Assembly: GCA_023053575.1 (NCBI GenBank) | Contig: JAKZAP010000029.1 | Location: 248,001 to 312,000 of the forward strand | Reading direction: 5' to 3' | Length of the DNA: 64,000 bases | Source: Branchinecta lynchi | Taxonomy: Eukaryota; Arthropoda; Branchiopoda; Anostraca; Branchinectidae | Shown: positions 34,101 to 48,100 of the stretch, in pieces | Layout of the letters: each line of letters starts with the position of its first letter | Position numbering within the stretch: position 1 is the stretch's first letter | Program-made: the position numbers and the translations under genes | The notes under the pieces: generated by a model | What the model was told of the DNA's origin: nothing | Databases searched by the model: none | What the model saw: the letters and a program-made list of their open reading frames with translations, nothing else

Positions 34101-37100
34101 TTGTTTTCCCACTGTGTTGGTTTTCCCAAAAGGTTCGCTTTCCCGCAAGGTTGGTTTTCCTACAAGGTTGGTTTTCCCGCAGGGTTTGTTTCCCCATAAG
34201 GTTGGTTTTCCCACAAGGTTTGTTTTCTCACAAGGTTTGTTTTTCCACTAGGTTGGTTTTCCTACAAGGTTTGTTTTCCCACAAGGTTTGTTTACCCACA
34301 AGGTTTGTTTTCCCCCAAGGTTGGTTTTCCCGCAAGGTTGGTTTTCCCATAAGGTTGGTTTTCCCACAAGGTTGGTTTTCCCGCAAGGTTAGTTTTCCCA
34401 CAAGGTCTGATTTAACACAATGTTTGTTTTCCCACAAGGTTGGTTTTCCCGAAAGGTTTGTTTCCCCACAAGGTTGGTTTTCCCACAAGGTTGGTTTTCC
34501 CGCAGGGTTTGTTTTCCCACAAGGTTAGTTTTCCCGCAAGGTTTGTTTTCCCACAAGGTTGGTTGTCCCGAAAGGTTTGTTTCCCCACAAGGTTGGTTTT
34601 CCCACAAGGTTGGTTTTCCCGCAGGGTTTGTTTTCCCACAAGGTTAGTTTTCCCGCAAGGTTTGTTTCCCCACAAGGTTTGTTTTCCCACAAGGTTTGTT
34701 TTCCCACTGTGTTGGTTTTCCCAAAAGGTTCGCTTTCCCACAAGGTTGGTTTTCCCACAAGGTTGGTTTTCCCACAAGGTTGGTTTTCCCGCAGGGTTGC
34801 TTTCCCTATAAGGTTGGTTTTCCCACAAGGTTTGTTTTCTCACAAGGTTTGTTTTCCCACTAGGTTGTTTTTCCCACTAGGTTGGTTTTCCCACAAGGTT
34901 TGTTTTCCCACAAGCTTTGTTTTCCCCCAAGGTTGGTTTTCCCGCAGGGTTTGTTTTCCCACAAGGTTAGTTTTCCCGCAAGGTTTGTTTCCCCACAAGG
35001 TTTGTTTTCCCACAAGGTTTGTTTTCCCACTGTGTTGGTTTTCCCAAAAGGTTCGCTTTCCCACAAGGTTGGTTTTCCCACAAGGTTGGTTTTCCCGCAG
35101 GGTTGCTTTCCCCATAAGGTTGGTTTTCCCACAAGGTTTGTTTTCTCACAAGGTTTGTTTTCCCACTAGGTTGTTTTTCCCACTAGGTTGGTTTTCCGAA
35201 AAGGTTTGTTTTCCCACAAGCTTTGTTTTCCCCCAAGGTTGGTTTTCCCGCAAGGTTGGTTTACCCAAAAGGTTTGTTTTCCCACTGTGTTGGTTTTCCC
35301 AAAAGGTTCTCTTTCCCAAAAGGTTCGCTTTCCCGCAAGGTTGGTTTTCCCACAAGGTTTGTTTCCCCACAAGGTTTGTTTTCCCACAATGTTTGTTTTC
35401 CCACAAGGTTGGTTTTTCCGAAAGGTTTGTTTCCCCACAAGGTTGGTTTTCCCACAAGGTTGGTTTTCCCGCAGGGTTTGTTTTCCCACAAGGTTAGTTT
35501 TCCCTTAAGGTTTGTTTCCCCACAAGGTTTGTTTTCCCACAAGGTTTGTTTTCCCACAAGGTTGGTTTTCCCGAAAAGTTTGTTTCCCCACAAGGTTGGT
35601 TTTCCCACAAGGTTGGTTTTCCCGCAGGGTTTGTTTTCCCACAAGGTTAGTTTTCCCGCAAGGTTTGTTTCCCCACAAGGTTTGTTTTCCCACAAGGTTT
35701 GTTTTCCCACTGTGTTGGTTTTCCCAAAAGGTTCGCTTTCCCACAAGGTTGGTTTTCCCACAAGGTTTGTTTTCCCACAAGGTTAGTTTTCCCACAAGGT
35801 TTGTTTCCCCACAAGGTTTGTTTCCCCACAAGGTTTGTTTTCCCACAAGGTTTGTTTTCCCCCAAGGTTGGTTTTCCCGCAAGGTTGGTTTTCCCACAAG
35901 GTTTGTTTTCCCACTGTGTTGGTTTTCCCAAAAGGTTCGCTTTCCCACAAGGTTGGTTTTCCCACAAGGTTGGTTTTCCCGCAGGGTTGCTTTCCCCATA
36001 AGGTTTGTTTTCCCACTAGGTTGTGTTTCCCACTAGGTTGGTCTTCCCACAAGGTTTGTTTTCCCACAAGCTTTGTTTTCCCCCAAGGCTGGTTTTCCCG
36101 CAAGGTTGGTTTTCCCACAAGGTTTGTTTCCCCACAAGGTTTGTTTTCTCACAAGGTTTGTTTTCCCACTGTGTTGGTTTTCCCAAGAGGTTCGCTTTCC
36201 CGCAAGGTTCGCTTTCCCGCAAGGTTGGTTTTCCCACAAGGTTTGTTTTCTCACAAGGTTTGTTTTCCCACTAGGTTTGTTTCCCCACAAGGTTTGTTTT
36301 CTCACAAGGTTTGTTTTCCCACAAGGTTTGTTTTCCCACAAGGTTTGTTTTCCCACAAGGTTTGTTTTGCAACAAGGTTGGTTTTCCAGAAAGGTTTGTT
36401 TCCCCACAAGGTTGGTTTTCCCACAAGTTTTGTTTTCCCGCAGGGTTTGTTTTCCCACAAGGTTAGTTTTCCCGCAAGGTTTGTTTTCCCACAAGGTTAG
36501 TTTTTCCACAAGGTTTGTTTCCCCACAAGGTTTGTTTCCCCACAAGGTTTGTTTTCCCACAAAAATTGTTTTCTCACAAGGTTTGTTTTCCCACTGTGTT
36601 GGTTTTCCCAAAAGGTTTGCTTTCCCGCAAGGTTGGTTTTCCCACAAGGTTGGTTTTCCCACAGGGTTTGTTTCCCCATAAGGTTGGTTTTCCCACAAGG
36701 TTTGTTTTCTCACAAGGTTTGTTTTCCCACTAGGTTGGTTTTCCCACAAGGTTTGTTTTCCCACAAGGTTTGTTTACCCACAAGGTTTGTTTTCCCCCAA
36801 GGTTGGTTTTCCCGCAAGGTTGGTTTTCCCATAAGGTTGGTTTTCCCACAAGGTTGGTTTTCCCGCAAGGTTAGTTTTCCCACAAGGTCTGATTTAACAC
36901 AATGTTTGTTTTCCCACAAGGTTGGTTTTCCCGAAAGGTTTGTTTCCCCACAAGGTTGGTTTTCCCAAAAGGTTGGTTTTCCCGCAGGGTTTGTTTTCCC
37001 ACAAGGTTAGTTTTCCCGCAAGGTTTGTTTTCCCACAAGGTTGGTTTTCCCGAAAAGTTTGTTTCCCCACAAGGTTGGTTTTCAAACAAGGTTGGTTTTC

Positions 37101-39030
37101 CCGCAGGGTTTGTTTTCCCACAAGGTTAGTTTTCCCGCAAGGTTTGTTTCCCCACAAGGTTTGTTTTCCGACAAGGTTTGTTTTCCCACTGTGTTGGTTT
37201 TCCCAAAAGGTTCGCTTTCCCACAAGGTTGGTTTTCCCACAAGGTTGGTTTTCCCACAAGGTTGGTTTTCCCGCAGGGTTGCTTTCCCTATAAGGTTGGT
37301 TTTCCCACAAGGTTTGTTTTCTCACAAGGTTTGTTTTCCCACTAGATTGTTTTTCCCACTAGGTTGGTTTTCCCACAAGGTTTGTTTTCCCACAAGCTTT
37401 GTTTTCCCCCAAGGTTGGTTTTCCCGCAGGGTTTGTTTTCCCACAAGGTTAGTTTTCCCGCAAGGTTTGTTTCCCCACAAGGTTTGTTTTCCCACAAGGT
37501 TTGTTTTCCCACTGTGTTGGTTTTCCCAAAAGGTTCGCTTTCCCACAAGGTTGGTTTTCCCACAGGGTTGGTTTTCCCGCAGGGTTGCTTTCCCCATAAG
37601 GTTGGTTTTCCCACAAGGTTTGTTTTCCCCCAAGGTTGGTTTTCCCGCAAGGTTGGTTTACCCAAAAGGTTTGTTTTCCCACTGTGTTGGTTTTCCCAAA
37701 AGGTTCTCTTTCCCAAAAGGTTCGCTTTCCCGCAAGGTTGGTTTTCCCACAAGGTTTGTTTCCCCACAAGGTTGGTTTTCCCACAAGGTTTGTTTCCCCA
37801 CAAGGTTTGTTTTCCCACAAGGTTTGTTTTCCCACAAGGTTGGTTTTCCCGAAAGGTTTGTTTCCCCACAAGGTTGGTTTTCCCACAAGGTTGGTTTTCC
37901 CGCAGGGTTTGTTTTCCCACAAGGTTAGTTTTCCCGCAAGGTTTGTTTCCCCACAAGGTTTGTTTTCCCACAAGGTTTGTTTTCCCACTGTGTTGGTTTT
38001 CCCAAAAGGTTCGCTTTCCCACAAGGTTGGTTTTCCCACAAGGTTTGTTTTCCCACAAGGTTAGTTTTCCCACAAGGTTTGTTTCCCCACAAGGTTTGTT
38101 TCCCCACAAGGTTTGTTTTCCCACAAGGTTTGTTTTCCCCCAAGGTTGGTTTTCCCGCAAGGTTGGTTTTCCCACAAGGTTTGTTTTCCCACTGTGTTGG
38201 TTTTCCCAAAAGGTTCGCTTTCCCACAAGGTTGGTTTTCCCACAAGGTTGGTTTTCCCGCAGGGTTGCTTTCCCCATAAGGTTTGTTTTCCCACTAGGTT
38301 GTGTTTCCCACTAGGTTGGTCTTCCCACAAGGTTTGTTTTCCCACAAGCTTTGTTTTCCCCCAAGGTTGGTTTTCCCGCAAGGTTGGTTTTCCCACAAGG
38401 TTTGTTTTCCCACTTTGTTGGTTTTCCCAAAAGGTTCGCTTTCCCGCAAGGTTGGTTTTCCCACAAGGTTTGTTTCCCCACAAGGTTTGTTTTCCCACAA
38501 GGTTTGTTTTCCCACAAGGTTGGTTTTCCCGAAAGGTTTGTTTCCCCACAAGGTTGGTTTTCCCACAAGGTTGGTTTTCCCGCAGGGTTTGTTTTCCCAC
38601 AAGGTTAGTTTTCCCGCAAAGTTTGTTTCCCCACAAGGTTTGTTTTCCCACAAGGATTGTTTTCTCACAAGGTTTGTTTTCCCACTAGGTTTGTTTCCCC
38701 ACAAGGTTTGTTTTCCCACAAGGTTTGTTTTCCCCCAAGGTTGGTTTTCCCGCAAGGTTGGTTTTCCCACAAGGTTTGTTTTCCCACTGTGTTGGTTTTT
38801 CCAAAAGGTTCGCTTTCCCACAAGGTTCGTTTTCCCACAAGGTTGGTTTTCCCACAAGGTTGGTTTTCCCGCAGGGTTGCTTTCCCCATAAGGTTGGTTT
38901 TCCCACAAGGTTTGTTTTCTCACAAGGTTTGTTTTCCCACTAGGTTGTTTTTCCCACTAGGTTAGTTTTCCGAAAAGGTTTGTTTTCCCACAAGCTTTGT
39001 TTTCCCCCAAGGTTGGTTTTCCCGCAAGGT
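22128..39030 (+). repeat. Duplicated block of about 8.25 kb
   Basis: Copy A (about 22128-30379) recurs as copy B (about 30814-39030). The offset starts at 8686 and changes in discrete steps: 8685 after a one-base loss near 31718, 8702 after one extra unit near 33897, 8736 after two extra units near 34,710, and 8651 because copy A carries five extra units near 26,200. Apart from such steps I see only rare substitutions, for example the unit near 28136 against 36787. The 434 bp between the copies resemble other parts of the array. Confidence 0.85.
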
Positions 39031-40084
39031 TGGTTTTCCCACAAGGTTTGTTTTCCCACTGTGTTGGTTTTCCCAAAAGGTTCGCTTTCCCGGAAGGCTG
39101 GTTTTCCCACAAGGTTTGTTTCCCCACAATGTTTGTTTTCTCACAAGGTTTGTTTTCCCACAAGGTTGGTTTTCCCGAAAGGTTTGTTTCCCCACAAGGT
39201 TGGTTTTCCCACAAGGCTGGTTTTCCCGCAGGGTTTGTTTTCCCACAAGGTTAGTTTTCCCGCAAGGTTTGTTTCCCCACAAGGTTGGTTTTCCCACAAG
39301 GCTGGTTTTCCCGCAGGGTTTGTTTTCCCACAAGGTTAGTTTTCCCGAAAGGTTTGTTTCCCCACAAGGTTGGTTTTCCCACAAGGTTGGTTTTCCCGCT
39401 GGGTTTGTTTTCCCACAAGGTTAGTTTTCCCGCAAAGTTTGTTTCCCCACAAGGTTTGTTTTCCCACAAGGATTGTTTTCTCACAAGGTTTGTTTTCCCA
39501 CTAGGTTTGTTTCCCCACAAGGTTTGTTTTCCCACAAGGTTTGTTTTCCCCCAAGGTTGGTTTTCCCGCAAGGTTGGTTTTCCCACAAGGTTTGTTTTCC
39601 CACTGTGTTGGTTTTCCCAAAAGGTTCGCTTTCCCACAAGGTTCGTTTTCCCACAAGGTTGGTTTTCCCACAAGGTTTGTTTTCTCACAAGGTTTGTTTT
39701 CCCCCAAGGTTGGTTTTCCCGCAAGGTTGGTTTTCCCACAAGGTTTGTTTTCCCACTGTGTTGGTTTTCCCAAAAGGTCCCCCCCACTAGGTTGGTTTTC
39801 CGAAAAGGTTTGTTTTCCCACAAGCTTTGTTTTCCCCCAAGGTTGGTTTTCCCGCAAGGTTGGTTTTCCCACAAGGTTTGTTTTCCCACTGTGTTGGTTT
39901 TCCCAAAAGGTTCGCTTTCCCGGAAGGCTGGTTTTCCCACAAGGTTTGTTTCCCCACAATGTTTGTTTTCTCACAAGGTTTGTTTTCCCACAAGGTTGGT
40001 TTTCCCGAAAGGTTTGTTTCCCCACAAGGTTGGTTTTCCCACAAGGCTGGTTTTCCCGCAGGGTTTGTTTTCCCACAAGGTTAG
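38957..40084 (+). repeat. 830-bp-offset duplication with a C7 breakpoint
   Basis: The segment 38957-39254 recurs at 39787-40084. The second copy follows a broken unit at about 39773-39786, where AAAAGGT runs into seven Cs and then ACTAGG. This is the most irregular junction inside the forward array. Confidence 0.75.
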
Positions 40085-42059
40085 TTTTCCCGCAAGGTTT
40101 GTTTTCCCACAAGGTTAGTTTTCCCACAAGGTTTGTTTCCCCACAAGGTTTGTTTCCCCACAAGGTTTGTTTTCCCACAAGGATTGTTTTCTCACAAGGT
40201 TTGTTTTCCCACTGTGTTGGTTTTCCCAAAAGGTTCGCTTTCCCGCAAGGTTCGCTTTCCCACAAGGTTTGTTTTCCCACAAGCTTTGTTTTCCCCCAAG
40301 GTTGGTTTTCCCGCAAGGTTGGTTTTCCCACAAGGTTTGTTTTCCCACTTTATTGGTTTTCCCAAAAGGTTCGCTTTCCCGCAAGGTTGGTTTTCCCACA
40401 AGGTTTGTTTCCCCACAAGGTTTGTTTTCCCACAAGGTTTGTTTTCCCACAAGGTTGGTTTTCCCGAAAGGTTTGTTTCCCCACAAGGTTTGTTTTCCCA
40501 CAAGGATTGTTTTCTCACAAGGTTTGTTTTCCCACTAGGTTTGTTTCCCCACAAGGTTTGTTTTCCCACAAGGTTTGTTTTCCCCCAAGGTTGGTTTTCC
40601 CGCAAGGTTGGTTTTCCCACAAGGTTTGTTTTCCCACTGTGTTGGTTTTCCCAAAAGGTTCGCTTTCCCGCAAGGTTGGTTTTCCCCCAAGGTTGGTTTT
40701 CCCGCAGGGTTTGTTTTCCCACAAGGTTAGTTTTCCCGCAAGGTTTGTTTCCCCACAAGGTTTGTTTTCCCACAAGGTTTGTTTTCCCACTGTGTTGGTT
40801 TTCCCAAAAGGTTCGCTTTCCCACAAGGTTGGTTTTCCCACAAGGTTGGTTTTCCCACAAGGTTGGTTTTCCCGCAGGGTTGCTTTCCCCATCAGGTTGG
40901 TTTTCCCACAAGGTTTGTTTTCTCACAAGGTTTGTTTTCCCACTAGGTTGTTTTTCCCACTAGGTTGGTTTTCCCACAAGGTTTTTTTTCCCACAAGGTT
41001 GGTTTTCCCGCAAGGTTGGTTTACCCACAAGGTTTGTTTTCCCACTGTGTTGGTTTTCCCAAAAGGTTCGCTTTCCCGCAAGGTTGGTTTTCCCACAAGG
41101 TTGGTTTTCCCGCAGGGTTGCTTTCCCCATCAGGTTGGTTTTCCCACAAGGTTTGTTTTCCCCCAAGGTTGTTTTTCCCACTAGGTTGGTTTTCCCACAA
41201 GGTTTGTTTTCCCACAAGCTTTGTTTTCCCCCAAGGTTGGTTTTCCCGCAAGGTTGGTTTACCCACAAGGTTTGTTTTCCCACTGTGTTGGTTTTCCCAA
41301 AAGGTTCGCTTTCCCGCAAGGTTGGTTTTCCCACAAGGTTTGTTTCCCCACAAGGTTTGTTTTCCCACAAGGTTTGTTTTCCCACAAGGTTGGTTTTCCC
41401 GAAAGGTTTGTTTCCCCACAAGGTTGGTTTTCCCACAAGGTTGGTTTTCCCGCAGGGTTTGTTTTCCCACAAGGTTAGTTTTCCCGCAAGGTTTGTTTCC
41501 CCACAAGGTTTGTTTTCCCACAAGGTTTGTTTTCCCACTGTGTTGGTTTTCCCAAAAGGTTCGTTTCCCAAAAGGTTGGTTTTCCCACAAGGTTGGTTTT
41601 CCCACAAGGTTGGTTTTCCCGCAGGGTTGCTTTCCCCATAAGGTTGGTTTTCCCAAAAGGTTCGCTTTCCCGCAAGGCTGGTTTTCCCACAAGGTTTGTT
41701 TCCCCACAATGTTTGTTTTCTGACAAGGTTTGTTTTCCCACAAGGTTGGTTTTCCCGAAAGGTTTGTTTCCCCACAAGGTTGGTTTTCCCACAAGGCTGG
41801 TTTTCCCGCAGGGTTTGTTTTCCCACAAGGTTAGTTTTCCCGCAAGGTTTGTTTTCCCACAAGGTTAGTTTTCCCACAAGGTCTGTTTCCCCACAAGGTT
41901 TGTTTCCCCACAAGGTTTGTTTTCCCACAAGGATTGTTTTCTCACAAGGTTTGTTTTCCCACTGTGTTGATTTTCCCAAGAGGTTCGCTTTCCCGCAAGG
42001 TTCGCTTTCCCGCAAGGTTGGTTTTCCCACAAGGTTTGTTTTCTCACAAGGTTTGTGTT

Positions 42060-43286
42060 CTCACAAGGTTTGTTTTCCCACAAGGTTTGTTTTCCCACAA
42101 GGCTTGTTTTCCCACAAGGTTTGTTTTGCCACAAGGTTGGTTTTCCAGAAAGGTTTGTTTCCCCACAAGGTTGGTTTTCCCACAAGGTTTGTTTTCCCGC
42201 AGGGTTTGTTTTCCCACAAGGTTAGTTTTCCCGCAAGGTTTGTTTTCCCACAAGGTTAGTTTTCCCACAAGGTTTGTTTCCCCACAAGGTTTGTTTCCCC
42301 ACAAGGTTTGTTTTCCCACAAGGATTGTTTTCCCACAAGGTTTGTTTTCCCACTGTGTTGGTTTTCCCAAAAGGTTCGCTTTCCCGCAAGGTTGGTTTTC
42401 CCAAAAGGTTGGTTTTCCCGCAGGGTTTGTTTCCCCATAAGGTTGGTTTTCCCGAAAGGTTTGTTTTCTCACAAGGTTTGTTTTCCCACTAGGTTGGTTT
42501 TCCCACAAGGTTTGTTTTCCCACAAGGTTTGTTTACCCACAAGGTTTGTTTTCCCCCAAGGTTGGTTTTCCCGCAAGGTTGGTTTTCCCATAAGGTTGGT
42601 TTTCCCACAAGGTTGGTTTTCCCGCAAGGTTAGTTTTCCCACAAGGTCTAATTTAACACAATGTTTGTTTCCCCACAAGGTTTGTTTTCTCACAAGGTTT
42701 GTTTTCCCACAAGGTTTGTTTTCCCACAAGGCTTGTTTTCCCACAAGGTTTGTTTTGCCACAAGGTTGGTTTTCCAGAAAGGTTTGTTTCCCCACAAGGT
42801 TGGTTTTCCCACAAGGTTTGTTTTCCCGCAGGGTTTGTTTTCCCACAAGGTTAGTTTTCCCGCAAGGTTTGTTTTCCCACAAGGTTAGTTTTCCCACAAG
42901 GTTTGTTTCCCCACAAGGTTTGTTTCCCCACAAGGTTTGTTTTCCCACAAGGATTGTTTTCCCACAAGGTTTGTTTTCCCACTGTGTTGGTTTTCCCAAA
43001 AGGTTCGCTTTCCCGCAAGGTTGGTTTTCCCACAAGGTTGGTTTTCCCGCAGGGTTTGTTTCCCCATAAGGTTGGTTTTCCCAAAAGGTTTGTTTTCTCA
43101 CAAGGTTTGTTTTCCCACTAGGTTGGTTTTCCCACAAGGTTTGTTTTCCCACAAGGTTTGTTTACCCACAAGGTTTGTTTTCCCCCAAGGTTGGTTTTCC
43201 CGCAAGGTTGGTTTTCCCATAAGGTTGGTTTTCCCACAAGGTTGGTTTTCCCGCAAGGTTAGTTTTCCCACAAGGTCTGATTTAAC
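42060..43286 (+). repeat. 629-bp tandem duplication
   Basis: Two copies at offset 629 (37 units), for example 42274 with 42903 and 42641 with 43270. The first copy carries ACAAGGTCTAATTTAAC where the second has ACAAGGTCTGATTTAAC. Confidence 0.8.
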
Positions 43287-45154
43287 ACAATGTTTGTTTT
43301 CCCACAAGGTTGGTTTTCCCGAAAGGTTTGTTTCCCCACAAGGTTGGTTTTCCCACAAGGTTGGTTTTCCCGCAGGGTTTGTTTTCCCACAAGGTTAGTT
43401 TTCCCGCAAGGTTTGTTTTCCCACAAGGTTGGTTTTCCCGAAAGGTTTGTTTCCCCACAAGGTTGGTTTTCCCACAAGGTTGGTTTTCCCGCAGGGTTTG
43501 TTTTCCCACAAGGTTAGTTTTCCCGCAAGGTTTGTTTCCCCACAAGGTTTGTTTTCCCACAAGGTTTGTTTTCCCACTGTGTTGGTTTTCCCAAAAGGTT
43601 CGCTTTCCCACAAGGTTGGTTTTCCCACAAGGTTGGTTTTTCCACAAGGTTGATTTTCCCGCAGGGTTGCTTTCCCCATGAGGTTGGTTTTCCCACAAGG
43701 TTTGTTTTCTCACAAGGTTTGTTTTCCCACTAGGTTGTTTTTCCCACTAGGTTGGTTTTCCCACAAGGTTTGTTTTCCCACAAGCTTTGTTTTCCCCCAA
43801 GGTTGGTTTTCCCGCAGGGTTTGTTTTCCCACAAGGTTAGTTTTCCCGCAAGGTTTGTTTCCCCACAAGGTTTGTTTTCCCACAAGGTTTGTTTTCCCAC
43901 TGTGTTGGTTTTCCCAAAAGGTTCGCTTTCCCACAAGGTTGGTTTTCCCACAAGGTTGGTTTTCCCACAAGGTTGGTTTTCCCGCAGGGTTGCTTTCCCC
44001 ATAAGGTTGGTTTTCCCACAAGGTTTGTTTTCCCACAAGGTTTGTTTCCCCACAAGGTTTGTTTCCCCACAAGGTTTGTTTCCCCACAAGGTTTGTTTCC
44101 CCACAAGGTTTGTTTCCCCACAAGGTTTGTTTCCCCACAAGGTTTGTTTTCCCACAAGGTTAGTTTTCCCACAAGGTTTGTTTCCCCACAAGGTTTGTTT
44201 CCCCACAAGGTTTGTTTTCCCACAAGGATTGTTTTCTCACAAGGTTTGTTTTCCCACTGTGTTGGTTTTCCCAAGAGGTTCGCTTTCCCGCAAGGTTCGC
44301 TTTCCCGCACGGTTGGTTTTCCCACAAGGTTTGTTTTCTCACAAGGTTTGTTTTCCCACTAGGTTTGTTTCCCCACAAGGTTTGTTTTCTCACAAGGTTT
44401 GTTTTCCCACAAGAATTGTTTCCCCACAAGGTTTGTTTCCCCACAAGGTTTGTTTTCCCACAAGGATTGTTTTCTCACAAGGTTTGTTTTCCCACTGTGT
44501 TGGTTTTCCCAAGAGGTTCGCTTTCCCGCAAGGTTCGCTTTCCCGCAAGGTTGGTTTTCCCACAAAGTTTGTTTTCTCACAAGGTTTGTTTTCCCACTAG
44601 GTTTGTTTTCCCACAAGGTTTGTTTTCTCACAAGGTTTGTTTTCCCACAAGATTTGTTTTCCCACAAGGTTTGTTTTCCCACAAGGTTTGTTTTGCCACA
44701 AGGTTGGTTTTCCAGAAAGGTTTGTTTCCCCACAAGGTTGGTTTTCCCACAAGGTTTGTTTTCCCGCAGGGTTTGTTTTCCCATAAGGTTAGTTTTCCCG
44801 CAAGGTTTGTTTTCCCACAAGGTTAGTTTTCCCACAAGGTTTGTTTCCCCACAAGGTTTGTTTCCCCACAAGGTTTGTTTTCCCACAAGGATTGTTTTCT
44901 CACAAGGTTTGTTTTCCCACTGTGTTGGTTTTCCCAAAAGGTTCGCTTTCCCGCAAGGTTCGCTTTCCCGCAAGGTTGGTTTTCCCACAAGGTTTGTTTT
45001 CCCACAAGGATTGTTTTCTCACAAGGTTTGTTTTCCCACTGTGTTGGTTTTCCCAAAAGGTTCGCTTTCCCGCAAGGTTGGTTTTCCCAAAAGGTTGGTT
45101 TTCCCGCAGGGTTTGTTTCCCCATAAGGTTGGTTTTCCCACAAGGTTTGTTTTC

Positions 45155-48100
45155 TCACAAGGTTTGTTTTCCCACTAGGTTGGTTTTCCCACAAGGTTTG
45201 TTTTCCCACAAGGTTTGTTTACCCACAAGGTTTGTTTTCCCCCAAGGTTGGTTTTCCCGCAAGGTTGGTTTTCCCATAAGGTTGGTTTTCCCACAAGGTT
45301 GGTTTTCCCGCAAGGTTAGTTTTCCCACAAGGTCTGATTTAACACAATGTTTGTTTTCCCACAAGGTTGGTTTTCCCGAAAGGTTTGTTTCCCCACAAGG
45401 TTGGTTTTCCCGCAGGGTTTGTTTTCCCACAAGGTTAGTTTTCCCGCAAGGTTTGTTTTCCCACAAGGTTGGTTTTCCCGAAAGGTTTGTTTCCCCACAA
45501 GGTTGGTTTTCCCACAAGGTTGGTTTTCCCGCAGGGTTTGTTTTCCCACAAGGTTAGTTTTCCCGCAAGGTTTGTTTCCCCACAAGGTTTGTTTTCCCAC
45601 AAGGTTTGTTTTCCCACTTTGTTGGTTTTCCCAAAAGGTTCGCTTTCCCACAAGGTTGGTTTTCCCACAAGGTTGGTTTTCGTACAAGGTTGGTTTTCCC
45701 GCAGGGTTGCTTTCCCTATAAGGTTGGTTTTCCCACAAGGTTTGTTTTCTCACAAGGTTTGTTTTCCCACTAGGTTGTTTTTCCCACTAGGTTGGTTTTC
45801 CCACAAGGTTTGTTTTCCCACAAGCTTTGTTTTCCCCCAAGGTTGGTTTTCCCGCAGGGTTTGTTTTCCCACAAGGTTAGTTTTTCCGCAAGGTTTGTTT
45901 CCCCACAAGGTTTGTTTTCCCACAAGCTTTGTTTTCCCACTGTGTTGGTTTTCCCAAAAGGTTCGCTTTCCCACAAGGTTGGTTTTCCCACAAGGTTGGT
46001 TTTCCCGCAGGGTTGCTTTCCCCATAAGGTTGGTTTTCCCACAAGGTTTGTTTTCTCACAAGGTTTGTTTTCCCACTAGGTTGTTTTTCCCACTAGGTTG
46101 GTTTTCCCACAAGGTTTGTTTTCCCACAAGCTTTGTTTTCCCCCAAGGTTGTTTTTCCCACTAGGTTGGTTTTCCCACAAGGTTTGTTTTCCCACAAGCT
46201 TTGTTTTCCCCCAAGGTTGGTTTTCCCGCAAGGTTGGTTTACCCACAAGGTTTGTTTTCCCACTGTGTTGGTTTTCCCAAAAGGTTCGCTTTCCCGCAAG
46301 GTTGGTTTTCCCACAAGGTTTGTTTCCCCACAAGGTTTGTTTTCCCACAAGGTTTGTTTTCCCACAAGGTTGGTTTTCCCGAAAGGTTTGTTTCCCCACA
46401 AGGTTGGTTTTCCCACAAGGTTGGTTTTCCCGCAGGGTTTGTTTTCCCACAAGGTTAGTTTTCCCGCAAGGTTTGTTTCCCCACAAGGTTTGTTTTCCCA
46501 CAAGGTTTGTTTTCCCACTGTGTTGGTTTTCCCAAAAGGTTCGCTTTCCCAAAAGGTTGGTTTTCCCACAAGGTTGGTTTTCCCACAAGGTTGGTTTTCC
46601 CGCAGGGTTGCTTTCCCCATAAGGTTGGTTTCCCCAAAAGGTTCGCTTTCCCGCAAGGCTGGTTTTCCCACAAGGTTTGTTTCCCCACAATGTTTGTTTT
46701 CTCACAAGGTTTGTTTTCCCACTGTGTTGGTTTTCCCAAAAGGTTCGCTTTCCCGCAAGGTTGGTTTTCCCACAAGGTTTGTTTCCCCACAAGGTTTGTT
46801 TTCCCACAAGGTTTGTTTTCCCACAAGGTTGGTTTTCCCGAAAGGTTTGTTTCCCCACAAGGTTGGTTTTCCCACAAGGTTGGTTTTCCCGCAGGGTTTG
46901 TTTTCCCACAAGGTTAGTTTTCCCGCAAGGTTTGTTTCCCCACAAGGTTTGTTTTCCCACTGTGTTGGTTTTCCCAAAAGGTTCGCTTTCCCAAAAGGTT
47001 GGTTTTCCCACAAGGTTGGTTTTCCCACAAGGTTGGTTTTCCCGCAGGGTTGCTTTCCCCATAAGGTTGGTTTTCCCAAAAGGTTCGCTTTCCCGCAAGG
47101 CTGGTTTTCCCACAAGGTTTGTTTCCCCACAATGTTTGTTTTCTCACAAGGTTTGTTTTCCCACAAGGTTGGTTTTCCCGAAAAGTTTGTTTCCCCACAA
47201 GGTTGGTTTTCCCACAAGGCTGGTTTTCCTGCAGGGTTTGTTTTCCCACAAGGTTAGTATTCCCGCAAGGTTTGTTTTCCCACAAGGTTAGTTTTCCCAC
47301 AAGGTTTGTTTCCCCACAAGGTTTGTTTCCCCACAAGGTTTGTTTTCCCACAAGGATTGTTTTCTCACAAGGTTTGTTTTCCCACTGTGTTGGTTTTCCC
47401 AAGAGGTTCGCTTTCCCGCAAGGTTCGCTTTCCCGCAAGGTTGGTTTTCCCACAAGGTTTGTTTTCTCACAAGGTTTGTTTTCCCACTAGGTTTGTTTCC
47501 CCACAAGGTTTGTTTTCTCACAAGGTTTGTTTTCCCACAAGGTTTGTTTTCCCACAAGGTTTGTTTTCCCACAAGGTTTGTTTTGCCACAAGGTTGGTTT
47601 TCCAGAAAGGTTTGTTTCCCCACAAGGTTGGTTTTCCCACAAGGTTTGTTTTCCCGCAGGGTTTGTTTTCCCACAAGGTTAGTTTTCCCGCAAGGTTTGT
47701 TTTCCCACAAGGTTAGTTTTCCCACAAGGTTTGTTTGCCCACAAGGTTTGTTTCCCCACAAGGTTTGTTTTCCCACAAGGATTGTTTTCTCACAAGGTTT
47801 GTTTACCCACAAGGTTTGTTTTCCCCCAAGGTTGGTTTTCCCGCAAGGTTGGTTTTCCCATAAGGTTGGTTTTCCCGCTAGGTTTGTTTCCCCACAAGGT
47901 TTGTTTTCCCACAAGGTTTGTTTTCCCCCAAGGTTGGTTTTCCCACTAGGTTTGTTTCCCCACAAGGTTTGTTTTCTCACAAGGTTTGTTTTCCCACTAG
48001 GTTGGTTTTCCCACAAGGTTTGTTTTCCCACAAGGTTTGTTTACCCACAAGGTTTGTTTTCCCCCAAGGTTGGTTTTCCCGCAAGGTTGGTTTTCCCATA

